A DNA stretch of 64,000 bases from Prosapia bicincta. Its lineage: Eukaryota > Arthropoda > Insecta > Hemiptera > Cercopidae. Positions 1 to 11,874 of this stretch are shown here, piece after piece. The notes beneath the pieces are model-generated. The model was not told the origin of the DNA, did not search any database, and saw only the letters and a list, made by a program, of their open reading frames with translations. How positions within the stretch are numbered: the first letter of the stretch is position 1; every line of letters starts with the position of its first letter. The translations under genes were made by a program, and so were the position numbers. The stretch is taken from contig JBAIZL010000005.1 in assembly GCA_036971475.1 (NCBI GenBank), positions 163,386,886 through 163,450,885 of the forward strand, written 5' to 3'.

Positions 1-58
<58 letters not shown>
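1..58. repeat. (TA)n microsatellite
   Basis: Uninterrupted TA dinucleotides from the first base of the window; the tract may extend beyond the window start. Confidence 0.95.
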
Positions 59-61
<3 letters not shown>

Positions 62-85
62 TGATATGTTTTCTTGTAATATAGT

Positions 86-188
86 TAATAAATTTAAAAT
101 ATTTCATAAACAAGAATACTTTTCATGAATACATGAATAAATATATTCATTAAAAGTATTCTTGTTTATGAAATATTTTAAATTTATT
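86..188. repeat. A+T-rich hairpin-forming inverted repeat
   Basis: Two arms of about 43-45 bp (86-130 and 146-188) are nearly perfect reverse complements around a loop of about 15 bp. The unit lies between TA tracts and directly upstream of the mariner remnant. It could be a small hairpin MITE or a structure formed from transposon ends. No target duplication can be assigned because both flanks are TA repeats. Confidence 0.75.
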
Positions 189-207
189 ATTATTATATAT
201 ATATACG

Positions 208-1105
208 GAAAATATTTTGCCCTGTCGATGTTTATCGACGTGTGAAGGCCATTTACGGTAATGTAATGAATGAACGCAATGTCAGGAAGTGGTGGACAGA
301 GTTTTCAAGTGGCAGAACCAACGTCCATGACGAAGAAGGGAGGGGGATGAAATATTCCGTCGACGAAGCATTACTGTTGAAAATTGAAGTCAAACTTCGA
401 GAAACTCGTCGTCTGACGATCCGAGATCTTGCTGAAATGATACCTGACGTTAGTATATCAACAATTCAAACCATTGTGACGGAAAAATTAGGTTACCGAA
501 AAGTGTGTTCTCGTTGGGCGCCAAAATTGTTGACCGAAGTAAACAAAAAAATCGCATAGAATGTGCCAAAAAGTTTTTGGATCGTTTGAACAGGTAGGGG
601 TAGGATTATTTGTACTCAATTGTGACTGGCGATGAAACGTGGACGTACCACCACACACCTGAGTCCAAACAGCAATCCATGACATGGCGTCACTCCACAT
701 CACCTCACGTCAAAAAATTTCGCCAAACAATCTCTGCAAAATATCATAGCAAACGTCTTTTAGGACCGTCAAGGAGTTCTTTTTGTCGAATTTTTACCTA
801 ATGCTCGATATTGTGAAACCCTAAAGAAGCTTCGAAGAGCTATCCAAAACAAGCGCCGAGGGAGACTGAGCACGGGAGTCTGTTTGTTGCACGACAATAC
901 TCTGCCCCACACTGCGGCGGTCACCACCGCGCTCCTGGATTCCTTTAAATAGGACGTTCTTAGCCATCCTGCTTACAGTCCTGATCTGGCACCGAGCGAT
1001 TTCCATCTTTTCCTTTACCTGAAGCAACATTTGGCTGGAAAACGCTTCGAGACTGATGAAGAAGTACAGGAAGAGGTGGAGAAACAATTGGGGAATAAAC
1101 AATAT
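208..1105 (+). pseudogene. Broken mariner (D34D) transposase
   Basis: This is the remnant of a mariner transposase, a DNA cut-and-paste enzyme of the Tc1/mariner superfamily. Readable coding starts near 221 in the N-terminal DNA-binding domain (VYRRVKAIYG, then WWTEFSSGRT) and runs to a stop at 557-559. The catalytic part continues in other frames: TGDETW near 628, LLHDN near 890 and PDLAPSDFHLF near 985. Thirty-four residues separate the second and third aspartates, the mariner D34D signature. The first ~20-30 residues of the usual ~345 are absent. There are frameshifts around 560-610 and 770-800, an in-frame TAG at 950-952 where the family usually has Trp, and a lost C-terminus after about 1100. 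It cannot encode an active enzyme. The nearby hairpin and TA tract do not resemble mariner terminal repeats, so the element ends are not defined. Confidence 0.93.
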
Positions 1106-2540
1106 GGTGAATTATTTCCTATAATAATTATTCTTAAAAAAAAATATGAAAATCCGACAGCGGGGAGTATTTAAGTTTTGTTTTTGAAAATAAAAAAAAT
1201 AGTATTTCAAATCTGAGTGTAGGATAAACTGGCAATTGAATAACACATCAGTCATGTGATATGGGTTCAAAGTACGCTGATATGTTATCAAGGGGATTGA
1301 CTGAAATGATTTTGAGTCCCACATTCAACCTTCAACTCTTATTGTGTTTATTAATCATAAACAAACATACCCCTTCTCCCCTTACCGTATGGTAACGCTA
1401 GGCGCTAATCTGTTGAAAAATAAACAGAATAACAAAGTTAGATGCTGTAGAACAAAGGTTTTTGCTCACAAACATTTTTCATTAATCAAATTATATCAGG
1501 TTATAGAACGAGTTACTATTATTAAATATAAAAAATTCCGTTTAGCTCGGTTCCCGAGACTTCACGAGCTCCAGCCGCCAGATCTACCGTCTTATTCTAT
1601 ATAGGCCCTACCGTTGGAAATTTTACAAATGGGACGTTTAGCTGTACCAGTAAGTGTTGAAGAAGACACTTTTTATTTTTCCATCTTGATACTTATTTCA
1701 TATATAAATCAAAAATAAATAAGGGAGCCGTACAAATTGTTGGAAATACTGCAAGGCTATGCCTTACAATATTTCGTTTAGAAAGTAAAAAAATCAAATC
1801 AAATGTGCTACATTAAAAAGAAATTTCAAACAAGTAGGCTACTCACTAGCAGTCCGACCCGTTTGTAGAACACTGGAAAATATAAATTGAACAAATGATT
1901 GGCATGCAAATACCATTAAACTAAATTACGAATATTTAATGCATTTTAACAAGCATGTCTGATTCAAGGGTGAAATCTGTCGGTCGTGTGGATTTAGTAG
2001 TTTGTTTAATACTGTAACATTAAAAATGTTATTAAAGAATCATTCATAAATCAGTAAATAGTTTTTATATTTAAGCCGTGTGTTTGGATCGTCGGTTTTG
2101 ATTACTTACAGTATTCTCATTTATACAGAAATTTATGTTTAAAATAGTAGTTTCAAACATTGTTTCCTCACGTCCGCGACATTGCATGTGAGCCATGATC
2201 CTTCGTCACATCCCATATAGACACACACAATACAGTAATTAGTAGTACATGCTATAGTCTAGTACCAGAAGGTCTTTATATTGACAAACATTTATTCCAG
2301 CGTTTTAAATGTTTTTGCATTTTCTTCATAAGCCACGATGTTATTGAACTTAATGTTTGATTTGAAACGTTTACTATGATAGTACTCAAATATCTGACCC
2401 CGACAGAGAGCAGGTCAGGTTTCAGAGAAATGCACTCATATTGTGATAAAATAATGCATACGTATTTCCATTACGATAGAGGTAAATTAAACAACGATTG
2501 TGATGTTATGAAGCATTTATTGAATATACAAAACTCGAAA
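1106..2540. other. A+T-rich stretch without recognised genes
   Basis: No convincing coding frame, RNA gene or repeat is visible. Short open frames here lack any recognisable motif. Confidence 0.6.
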
Positions 2541-3244
2541 ACGTAGCATAGAGAATAAAGAAAACACCAACAATTGTCAAGAATATGCTAGAAGTATTCT
2601 AGAAGTAAAGTAAAATGAAAAAAGACATGGGAAAACCTCGTTAAGCCGATAGAGAGTGGGTTTACTTAAACTTTGCTATCTTAGACACGTGATTCTATGC
2701 AGTATATACCATCGCCATAAATAGCTGTAACATTCTTTCTATATCCCAGAATAGGATATTTTATATTCATATCAACGTAGCATAAAGAATAAAGAAAACA
2801 CCAAGAATTGTCAAGAATAAGCTAGAAGCACCCTAGAAGGAAAGTAAAATTAAAAAATGACATGGGATAACCTCGTTAAGCCGATAGAGAGTGGGTTTAC
2901 TTAGACTATGCGATCTTAGACACGTGATTCTATGCTATCTATACCTTCGCCATAAATAGCTGTAACATTCTTTCTATATCCCAGAATAGGATATTTTATA
3001 TTCCTATCAACGTAGCATAAAGAATAAAGAAAACACCAACAATTGTCAAGAATAAGCTAGGAACACCCTAGAAGTAAAGTAAAATGAAAAATGACATGGG
3101 AAAACCTCGTTAAGCCGTTAGATAGTGGGTTTACTTAGACTTTGCGATCCTAGACACGTGATTCTATGCAGTATATACCATCGCCATAAATAGCTGTAAC
3201 TTTCTTTTCTATATCCCAGAATAGGATATTTTATATTCCTATCC
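2541..3244. repeat. Three tandem copies of a 234-235 bp unit
   Basis: Units start at 2541, 2775 and 3010, each with ACGTAGCATA. They run through landmarks such as GACACGTGATTC and CGCCATAAATAGC and end at TATTTTATATTC. The copies differ by scattered substitutions and 1-bp indels, so the duplication is fairly recent. No open reading frame is shared. Each unit carries a CACGTG palindrome, which may be chance. Confidence 0.93.
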
Positions 3245-3300
3245 ATATCCTAAATATTATTTATAATAGTTAAGTACTAATTATTAAAACCTTTATAAAA

Positions 3301-3465
<165 letters not shown>

Positions 3466-5105
3466 AATTGTTGGTTCCTGAAGATGGTTGCTTTATAAAC
3501 GAAACGTACATAAGGTTCAAAAACAATACCATAAAAAATTATAGATATGTTTTCAGATTAGGTTTATATTTCTAAAATGGCCTGCAAAATGTCGGTTCTC
3601 CATCTCTAATCGCTTTTGAGAGATTTTTAATATTGACCAAGACAGGTCCCTTATTGCAAAATTAGACGAAGAAATGAGAAATGCTCAATTTCTATAAATT
3701 GGTATCACAGTATAATGTTTCAATTAATTAGAAACTGGTTTGTTGGTGTGGGATATTAGATGAGAGGAGACTGAAAAAACGTTTGTAACAATAAATTAAT
3801 GTTGGTAATCTAAAATGTGTATGTCTTTATTGTTCAGTGCTTACATGATCTCGTAGTTGAAGATAATCAGATTGTCAGAGTCCAGACTCAGTTAAACCAA
3901 AAGAAAGTTTTAGGTCTGTAGTATAATTTAGTCACCAGAAGCATAAGTGAAAGTAAGAGGTCTACATAAAATTTTCGTATTGTCTGAATTATGGACATGA
4001 TATTTAATAGCTTTTATGTAATACGGTTAAAAGAGACAGAAATTATACTGATCTGAAAGACACCGAGAAAATCTAAAAGACAACCTAATTCTATAAAAGC
4101 TTTTCGGATAAAATATCCCTTAGGGGGAAACTTGAAAGGTAGCACTGAAATAGAACGAGATGGCATGGAGGGAGAAGGGGTTATAACGTTAAAAGTTTTA
4201 TTTGCGACCCGATTTCCTTTCTCAGTATTTCGCACTATAGGTGGAATAATAAATTATGTAAAAATAAGTGTAACAAAATTGGTTCATGTTTCTATTTGTA
4301 TGACATGCGATGTTTGTTTTGTAAAACAATTGGTTACATTGATGATATAAATAAACAAAACCAACAACATTTTATATATGGTATCAACATATAAAATTTA
4401 GAAATTATCGCTGAAAACGATTCCAACAATATTGAAGTTTTTTTTTTTATAAACAATATAACAGAAAGTGCGACAGCTATATAAATAAATCACCAGCCAG
4501 TACATGAGTTGACAATTTTATCAGTTTCGTATTTTCCATTTACATATTTTACGCAAATGTACACTCTGATGGACACGGACATGATTTTAAATCTCCCAGA
4601 TCACAAATAATGGTTAAAGCTAACTTCACATTTAGCCATAAAGACATAGCCTTATTTACAAATACACTGCTCAATCAGATAGTCTTTCAGGATTAAAACA
4701 CTATATTATACAACTTTACTATATATGACATTTAAATACAGATATTTGAGGTATCAGGATAGGTTAGGTTTGGTTATACAAAAAATTACGCTAAAACAAA
4801 CAAAAAATTAATTTAAATTTTTGTTTTACGGGTTATGATTAAAGTATTTCGCCCATTTATATTGTAATTTGAAGCAACGTATCCCGATAGAAAGGGGTAT
4901 GGAAAAAAACGCAAGCTACCCTCATGCTCAATCTGACTTTACATAATACTTCCTAAAATACTCAAACTTATCTAACCCAGTTACAATGTCCCTAGATTAT
5001 ACATTTATTGAAGTAAAGAATTGTGTTCTGTTTTGAATCTAAATTACAACTTTCCAGAATAAAATGAGAATTAATGAACAGAATTCCGTTACCACATAAC
5101 AAACT
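3466..5105. other. A+T-rich stretch without recognised genes
   Basis: Only short frames without family motifs are present. Nothing supports a gene or element. Confidence 0.6.
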
Positions 5106-5148
5106 GTCCACCCACTCACACACACAACATACAAAACACACACTTACA

Positions 5149-5211
<63 letters not shown>

Positions 5212-5215
5212 ACAT
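5106..5215. repeat. (CA)n microsatellite
   Basis: CA-rich from about 5106, and nearly pure CA from 5153 to 5203. Confidence 0.95.
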
Positions 5216-5320
5216 ATACTGTATATATAACTTTGTAAAATGTTTTGTTATATTCACTTATCACTTTCACTATATGTACTTAAACAAGAATCTTACTTGG
5301 TATTTGGTATATATATATAT

Positions 5321-5345
5321 AAAGAGAGAGAGAGAGAGAGAGAGA
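5321..5345. repeat. (GA)n microsatellite
   Basis: About 12 GA dinucleotides follow a short TA tract at 5310-5320. Confidence 0.9.
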
Positions 5346-6354
5346 TTTGCTTTTATTAAATAAAGATTCAATTTCATCGTTCCCCAGCTATTGTGATATA
5401 AAGGTTAAACTTTGCATTGGCTAATGTTGCGATGGAATTAGAGTATCGCATACAGGAGGAGGGTATCCCAGTAAATCCATTGCATGGTTCCATTCTACAC
5501 AAATATGGCAACCTTTTTGTTGATGTTATGTTTAATCCATTTCGGATTAAATTATTAGCGATCCGAGGGATCTAGCGGCACGAGTTAATTCGTCGTGTCA
5601 AGTGAAGACGGTAACTAAAATGTGTTGCGCTAAAAAATCTTTTTTTCTTAGAGATGAAAAACCTGTTGCACCTGCTTATCCAAAGGAAGGAAACGATAAT
5701 ACACTTACAAGGGTAATACAGACTAATGTTTCAACAACAAAAAATACCTAGTTTCTTGAAGCAACAATGAAAATCGATGACGAGGAACAGACGTCTATGA
5801 GCCCGCTTAAGTCACTTTGTAGAGACTAGATATGTTCGATAACGGAGAGTAATGAGTTGACCTTTGCATTGGTATACGTTGGAGTTCAATAGAGTATATT
5901 GTATATGGGGGGACATCCTGTAAACAAGTTGTCGGTTTCATTCTCCATAAATATGATAACCCTTCACATGTCGTTATACCATTACATTTAACAGAATTTA
6001 CAAAGCCAATTTCAAACATTAAAATATACACCAGTGTTCTAGAAAAGAGTAAGATAAGGGAAATATTTTGGGGTAATTAGAACAATCCAGAAAATGCAAA
6101 TGTGTATTGTACTGATGCGATGTAAAAAGAAAGCCGCAAAACTACTCTAGAGTATGAGTGTAATTCAAGATGGTTAAAATGAATTCATCCTTATAGCATT
6201 TTTACTCTTTATTTTAGTGATAAGAAATTAACACTAAGAAACTGTTGAAACAAAATGTGATTAACAACAAGAATTAACTACAGAATACAAAGAGAGGAAC
6301 CGAAGAGAGAGTAACGATGGTTCTGAAAATTATATTTGAAGAAAATTGTCAATG
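5346..6354. other. A+T-rich stretch, one short open frame only
   Basis: An ATG at 5620 opens a 43-codon frame ending at 5751 (starts MCCAKKS). It has no homology that I recognise and no supporting splice or polyadenylation context, so I do not call it a gene. Nothing else stands out. Confidence 0.5.
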
Positions 6355-6840
6355 ACTGTGAAGTATATTATGAGAAGAATGAAATGAAACATACGTTAAG
6401 TCGTTTTTGAGATGAATGATATGAATACCTACATATGTAAAGCAGATTTCATTTTAGGAACACCTAAAAAAAAAGTGAAACAAATGTAATGTAGATTTTG
6501 AGTTTAATAGAATTAATTCCTACATAAGTAAAGCAGATTATGAGATTAATGGAATAATTAGCTACATATGTAAAGCTAAAAGAATTTGAGGTATACGAAA
6601 TGATACACCGCGGTTACGTAAAGCAGATTATGAGACGAAAGAAATAAAACAAATGTAATATAGATTTTAAGACTAATAGAATGAATTCTTATATATATAA
6701 AAAGATATTGAGAAGAGTGAATGAAACGATATAAAATAGATTTTGAGAAAAAGAAGAGTAGACCACAGTTGTACAGCAGACTTTGAAAAGGCCGAAATGA
6801 AAAATATGTATAGTAAATTTTGAAGACGAAATGAAACACC
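6355..6840. repeat. Degenerate tandem array, roughly 45-60 bp units
   Basis: Variants of TTTTGAGATGAATG, CCTACATATGTAAAG and GCAGATTATGAGA recur about eight to ten times with strong divergence and indels. A further unit-like piece (TGTTGAGAATGAAATGAAG) appears at 8417-8440, beyond an apparent insertion. Non-coding. Confidence 0.7.
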
Positions 6841-6867
6841 CCCCCACACACACACAGACACACACAC

Positions 6868-6898
<31 letters not shown>

Positions 6899-6900
6899 CT

Positions 6901-6932
<32 letters not shown>
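6841..6932. repeat. (CA)n followed by (TA)n microsatellite
   Basis: CA-rich 6843-6900, then TA repeats 6903-6932. Confidence 0.95.
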
Positions 6933-6936
<4 letters not shown>

Positions 6937-6949
6937 TATAACATAATTA

Positions 6950-8410
6950 TAAAAAAGACGCAACGGGGTTTCTTATTATTATTTTATTGAATGATATTTA
7001 ATTTCTTTTTAAAACAAAAAAACTCAGAAATATTTAAATTCTTTATTATAACAATTTTTATTTTAACAGTTAAACAATAAACACAAAACAAAAATTTACA
7101 ACTTGACAAGTTTTAACAAAATAGGTTTAACTCTATTCCTTCAATTTTATTTACAAAGTTTTATACCCTAGGCTATTTCTAAGATCTCTTAAAATCTCGG
7201 GGTTTATAGGCATGGGCTATATTTTTTAATTCTTTTGTTAATTAAATAAATTTTGAAAAACAATATTAAATTTTGAAATTAGTTTTAATAAATATATTCC
7301 TGATGGAAAAACTTCAATTTGGAATAAGCAAAAAGGCGAAACTATGTGAACTGGATTATGTTCTTCCTACTATCTATTAATTAATTCCAAGATATTCTAA
7401 TGTACAAATTTAAACTTCCCTATTATCTTAAGAGTCCACTAAAGTTTATTTTTTTATAGCGCTATATACTTAACTTATCAAATATCGAAATTCTGCAGGT
7501 CGCTTACGTAAGATTCCGTTCTCTTCAAATTTCACTTTTTAACACACTTATATTTTTTTTAGTTACGTCAAATTATATTTACACTGTATTAACTCTTTCA
7601 ATTCATTTATCCCTGTTTAATCTTGCCAAGTTTCTTCACAAAACGGTATAATTTTGACCAATTCCTTCCAATGGAAAATTTTGACTGGTCATGGCAGGTC
7701 CGATCTTGTAGCGTCCCCCACGCTATCTAAAACTCACGCGTCCTTAGATTTTTAAAAAATAAAAAAAATATGGCGGCTTCTCCTTCTTCTAAAACACATG
7801 TTGCTATAATTTAGTTCAATTTCTTCTCACTATAGTCGACTGCACACTTGACCTACTTCTTGCTTTCACCTCTGTTTTTACAGCTGATGCAATAACGCGA
7901 TTGTTTACAATGGCGTTTTAATTTGGTTAAACTTTGGTTGAAACTTACTGTTTCAATTTTCCGATCCTTAAAATACCTTCCAGTGTTTATTTAATTATTA
8001 TTATTTGTGTGTGAAGTGTCTTTGCGTTTTACTTTTGTAATAATTCCGAATTGTGTGTGTTTTGAGCTGAATTCATAGAACATAACCTCTCATTGTTTAC
8101 CGTCGTTTTTCACTTTCTCCTTCAAGTAATTACTTATGCCCTATGTTACTAATATTTACAATTTTGTTTTAATATAATTATTATTAGATTATCTTGTTTT
8201 AAATTTTATTTGATACAACAAATTTCCTTATGCATTTACAGTTCAAATCCCTTGTTTACATTTCTAGGCTTTTACCTAAATTTAGTTTCAATTTAATCTA
8301 ACCAATCTTTTAATGAATTTCTTTTTAAATTTTGTGTGAGTTATTTCTAATATATTCTTCCAATTCTTAAATAATATTATATAGCCCATTCTATAAATGT
8401 TACAACATAT
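6950..8410. other. A+T-rich segment that appears to interrupt the 6355-8460 array
   Basis: Array-like sequence stops before 6841 and one unit reappears near 8410. The 1.45 kb between has different composition and no coding frame. Most of it is A+T rich, with one CpG-containing patch near 7700-7745. I found no clear terminal inverted repeats or target duplication, so the element type is unknown. Confidence 0.35.
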
Positions 8411-8460
8411 ATTTTAGATGTTGAGAATGAAATGAAGCATCCTAAATTGATGAATAAAAT

Positions 8461-9189
8461 AAAAAGGAACATGCATAAAAGATACGACAAATAATCAATA
8501 GGAGAAAAGAAAGACTAGTTAAAGAATATTGCATTTGTTTAACGATGAATGAATACTTTGAACACGTGTCTCCTATCTTACAATTCAATTGATTGTCGTT
8601 CATCATAGCGATTTATTTTTAATCGACTTTAAACTTAAAGCAGAAAATCAAGTTAAACAGTATATTCCAATCGAAATATTTGGGCCCCAGTAGGCTACGT
8701 CATTTACTTATCTTTTAAAAACGCACCGTTTATATTGACGGGATTCACGACCCTGCACCTGTGATACTCTACATCCGCTATGAGGGGAATTAATGTAGCC
8801 ACCTTACACTTACATATATTCACAATCCTTTTTTTACTTAAGTAAACGTTTTACATTCCTATCCTATTTAGTCATATTGCTTACTTTGGAAATAAAAGTG
8901 AGGAATTACATAATTCAGTTTTAAATATAAAATATATTTCTGGATATATTGTTAATCGAACATATTAGTTTAGAGTTTTAGAGTAATTGGCAAGTACTGC
9001 TCATTGCAAGAAGAAAAGTAAAAAAATACGAAAATATCTAGTGATAACGTACGTTTTATGTATCCTGAGATAAGGGTAGTGCGTTCAATTTCCTGCCGAA
9101 GTTGCGTTTTCGACGGAAACTTAAAACGACCCTTACAGCAGACGATATCCGGTAGCAACTCGATTTGTTGTCCAGAATGTGTGACTAAT
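8461..9189. other. Stretch without recognised genes
   Basis: No motif, repeat or convincing frame seen. Confidence 0.55.
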
Positions 9190-9193
9190 CTTG

Positions 9194-9257
9194 GTGTGTG
9201 TGTGTGTGTATGTGCGTGTGCGTGCGTGTGTGTGTGTGTGTGTGTGTTTGTGGGTGT

Positions 9258-9314
<57 letters not shown>

Positions 9315-9324
9315 TGTGTGTGTG
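9194..9324. repeat. (TG)n microsatellite with GC/TTTG variants
   Basis: TG dinucleotides interrupted by TGCGTGCG and TTTGTGGG. Apparent Cys/Val frames here are artefacts. Confidence 0.95.
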
Positions 9325-9652
9325 TTGCGAAGAATAGAATAAGACTTAACGAATACCGTCGCAATGATATAGAAATCTCGTAGTTAAAAAGCTAAGCCAT
9401 TAGAAGGAATAAGAGGTTTAGTATATTTTTAAAAAACAAGTGAATTACATGGAAAAGAGAGAAAAGCTCAAAATACACCTACTACCTCCATCGAGATTCG
9501 AGGAGACGAGGTTTTTCAAGAAGAAAGAGAAATGCCCTGTACCAAAAATCGCCAAAACCGCGAAATAAAAAGTTAGCGAAAATTAACGAAAGTAGAGAAG
9601 GCTACAGGCTACATTTGTTCCGACACAAACCACATCACCCTACCTATTTCGA

Positions 9653-9681
9653 CCAATGGGGTGGCTTTATAAATGACGTCA
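9653..9681 (+). promoter_or_regulatory. Promoter-like cluster: CCAAT, TATAAA and a CRE palindrome
   Basis: CCAAT lies at 9653-9657, TATAAA at 9668-9673 and the perfect CRE palindrome TGACGTCA at 9674-9681. The CCAAT-TATA spacing is shorter than usual. It lies at the left edge of the composite element, just upstream of the YY1-like/E2F-like repeats. A promoter reading toward the right is inferred only. Confidence 0.3.
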
Positions 9682-9853
9682 AGACATCAGGTGACTTTGA
9701 CAGTTGCTTTTATTTACCTTTCTCACACAAGGCGGGCCTCACTCCAAACAGATCAAAATTCTTGCCTGTTTCTTTAGTAGAGAAGGCTACAGGGTAGATG
9801 GCTCACTTGGGCGGGAACCAATAGGAAAGCCGGATTTGTTACCCCCCCTTTCG

Positions 9854-9967
9854 AAGATGGAGGTGCCCATATGGCGGGAAAAAGATGGCGGCGCCCCAAT
9901 GGCGCGAACAAGATGGCGGCGCCCATAAGCGCGGGAACAAGATGGTGTCTCGCTCTAGTGTCCTAAC
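9854..9967 (+). promoter_or_regulatory. Four 28-29 bp tandem units with YY1/PHO-like and E2F-like motifs
   Basis: AAGATGG begins at 9854, 9882, 9910 and 9939, so the spacing is 28, 28 and 29 bp. Two units carry AAGATGGCGGCGCC, a close match to the known YY1/Pleiohomeotic core. Between them sit GGCGGGAA, GGCGCGAA and GCGCGGGAA, which resemble E2F sites. Another GGCGGGAACCAAT lies at 9811-9823. The spacing favours a regulatory array over chance, but binding is inferred from motif similarity. Confidence 0.5.
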
Positions 9968-9980
9968 CTAAGAAAAAGTT

Positions 9981-10003
9981 TTGTGTGTGTGTGTGTGTGT
10001 GTA
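9981..10003. repeat. Short (TG)n microsatellite
   Basis: About 11 TG dinucleotides downstream of the YY1-like/E2F-like array. Confidence 0.9.
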
Positions 10004-10078
10004 TGGGGTGTATGATGGTTAGATGAGGGGTGAGGTCGCCCCAGGGGTGTTTTAAAGAATACATAAAATTGCCTAAAA

Positions 10079-10235
10079 ACGATCGGTTAGATCAAACGAC
10101 CAACGTTTCAACTAAACAACTGTCTTACGCTAAGTTTAATCGACCAACATACGCGAAGTTCAAACGAACAACATTTACACCTAGTTCAAATAGTTAACAG
10201 TCTGCGCGGGAATCGGCCTATCACATTGTAGGCGC
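10079..10235 (+). repeat. Family E repeat, copy 1
   Basis: Contains TTAGATCAAACGACC, CAACTAAACAACTGTC and TTCAAATAGTTAAC. Related copies lie at 11060-11215 and 14630-14755. The first two also share CGGGAATCG and CTATCACATTG near their ends. Confidence 0.8.
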
Positions 10236-10239
10236 TCGG

Positions 10240-10345
10240 TAGGCTTTAAATTGCATCTAACCTAACCCAACCTAGGTGTAGGGGTGATCTCAGCTACGTT
10301 CAGGACCTTCCCCGGGGGTAGCTCCGGGGGTGGAATCGGGGTTGG
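10240..10345 (+). repeat. Left inverted terminal block of the composite element
   Basis: The run from GCATCTAACCT through CAGCTACGTTCAGGACC to GGGGGTAGCTCC matches the reverse complement of 19655-19750 over about 85 bp with few differences, and also that of 19860-19965. Unlike the surrounding DNA it is rich in CpG and G tracts. Confidence 0.85.
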
Positions 10346-10584
10346 GGGTAGTTTTTCGAAAAAATTGGAAAAATGTGTCTTGACTGATAGGGTGAGTTTA
10401 GAGTGCATTATCGCTATAGTTGAGGGTGGTTTTACTTGGGGGTAGTTTTTAAATAATATATGAAATTGCCAAAAATTGATCGGTTGGATCAAATGACCGT
10501 ATGTGGTATGTTTAAAGTCCATTATGGACTGTTGCGGGGATAGGTTCACCAGGGGTAGTTTTCAGATTGCCAAAAATGATCGGG

Positions 10585-11035
10585 TCTTAGGTAAAAGTCA
10601 TCCAGGAGCCACGCCTTAGGTAAAGTTAAATTGGAGCATGGACTTAGGTAGGGCCAACCCGAAGCCATGCCTTAGGTAAAGTAACCCTGGAATCTGGCCT
10701 TAGGTAAAGCTACCATGGAGCCTGGCCATAGGTAAAGCCTCTTTGGAGTCAGCCTTTAAGTAAAGCTACCCAAGAGTCGGGCCTTAGTTTCAGGTATGTT
10801 GCTATATCAATTACAGCCTCTCGACCAAGACAAATACCTCCAACAATTCTTAGGTAAAGCTACTATGGAGTCGGGTGTTAGGTAAAGTCACCCTGGAGTC
10901 GTGCTTGAGGCAAAGACACCTAGGAGCCAGGCCTTAGGTAAAGCCATCCTTAAGCTAGCCCTTAGTTAGAGCCACCTTGGAGAAAGGCCTTAGGTAAATT
11001 CACACTAGAGCAAGGCTTTAAGTGGGAGGTAGTTT
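10585..11035 (+). repeat. Family B array, forward copy 1 (28-29 bp units)
   Basis: About 14 imperfect units of the form TTAGGTAAAGCCACC then TTGGAGTCAGGCC. The same family recurs forward at 14970-15330 and inverted at 16655-16955. Confidence 0.9.
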
Positions 11036-11059
11036 TTAATAATATATGAAAGCATCAAA

Positions 11060-11215
11060 AAATGATAGGTTAGATCAAATGAAGAACGTTCCCACTAAAC
11101 AAATGTCTTACGCTAAGTTTAACCGACTAATAAATATACATTGAGTTCAAATAGTCACAAGCTGTGCGGGGAATCGATCTATCACATTGCAGGGGCTCGG
11201 TAGGGTTACGCAACA
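11060..11215 (+). repeat. Family E repeat, copy 2
   Basis: Aligns with 10079-10235 through TTAGATCAAATGA, ACGCTAAGTTTAA, GAGTTCAAATAGT and GGGCTCGGTAGG. Confidence 0.8.
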
Positions 11216-11239
11216 CAACGCAAACGGTCGCTGTAAGGT

Positions 11240-11870
11240 GTGTAGGCATATATACTATGTTAAGCCAACATGCATGATATGCCTATATAGTATGTTAAAC
11301 AAATATACATGTAAACCTATATAGATTCATATACTATGCCAAACCGACATACATGAATCCATACAATAGCCTATTATGTCGGTAAACCACTGGCCAAAGC
11401 CTTTTTGATCTGAGCCTGACACATATTTACAACTCTTCTATCATATAAAGCCTCAGGCAAGCATCCGTATAGTTCATATGGGAAGTACTATATGGTATAG
11501 CTACCAATGCATAACCTATCACGCCCACATAGGTGACGGTCAATAAATATTACAATATAATGTAAAAAAGTCACGCAACCTATATACATACAGTGATAAG
11601 CCAACATTCATGTTAACCTATATATGCTTATATACTGTGTTAAGCCAGCATGCAATATACTCTAAATACCCCCATATACTATGTTAAATAGATATGCATG
11701 TTAACCTATATACATCCTGTATTAAGCCAATATCCCACATAGGCCTATATAATATGTTAAGCCTACATACATATTAGAATACGTAATGTGTTAAACAAAT
11801 ATGTGTGTAAGCCTGCATACATATTATGCTAAGTCGACTAGGGCCTACAGATTTTAACACATTATATACA
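11240..11870 (+). repeat. Family C array (ATGTTAAGCC / GCATACATG motifs)
   Basis: Irregular repeats of CCTATATA, TATGTTAAGCC and CATACATGTTA in roughly 40-60 bp units. A short forward piece is at 14280-14335. The inverted version (GGCTTAACACAGTATGTAGG) lies at 16440-16640. Confidence 0.8.
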
Positions 11871-11874
11871 ACAC

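Noticed and set aside
5620..5751. Short frame beginning MCCAKKSFF, suggestive of a lipid-modified N-terminus
   Set aside because: Only 43 codons, no neighbouring exons or poly(A) signal in context, and no similarity that I recognise.
10258..10276. CCTAACCTAACCCAACCTA resembling the insect telomere repeat (TTAGG)n
   Set aside because: Only two adjacent units are present, inside the terminal block that recurs inverted at the right end. There is no telomeric array.
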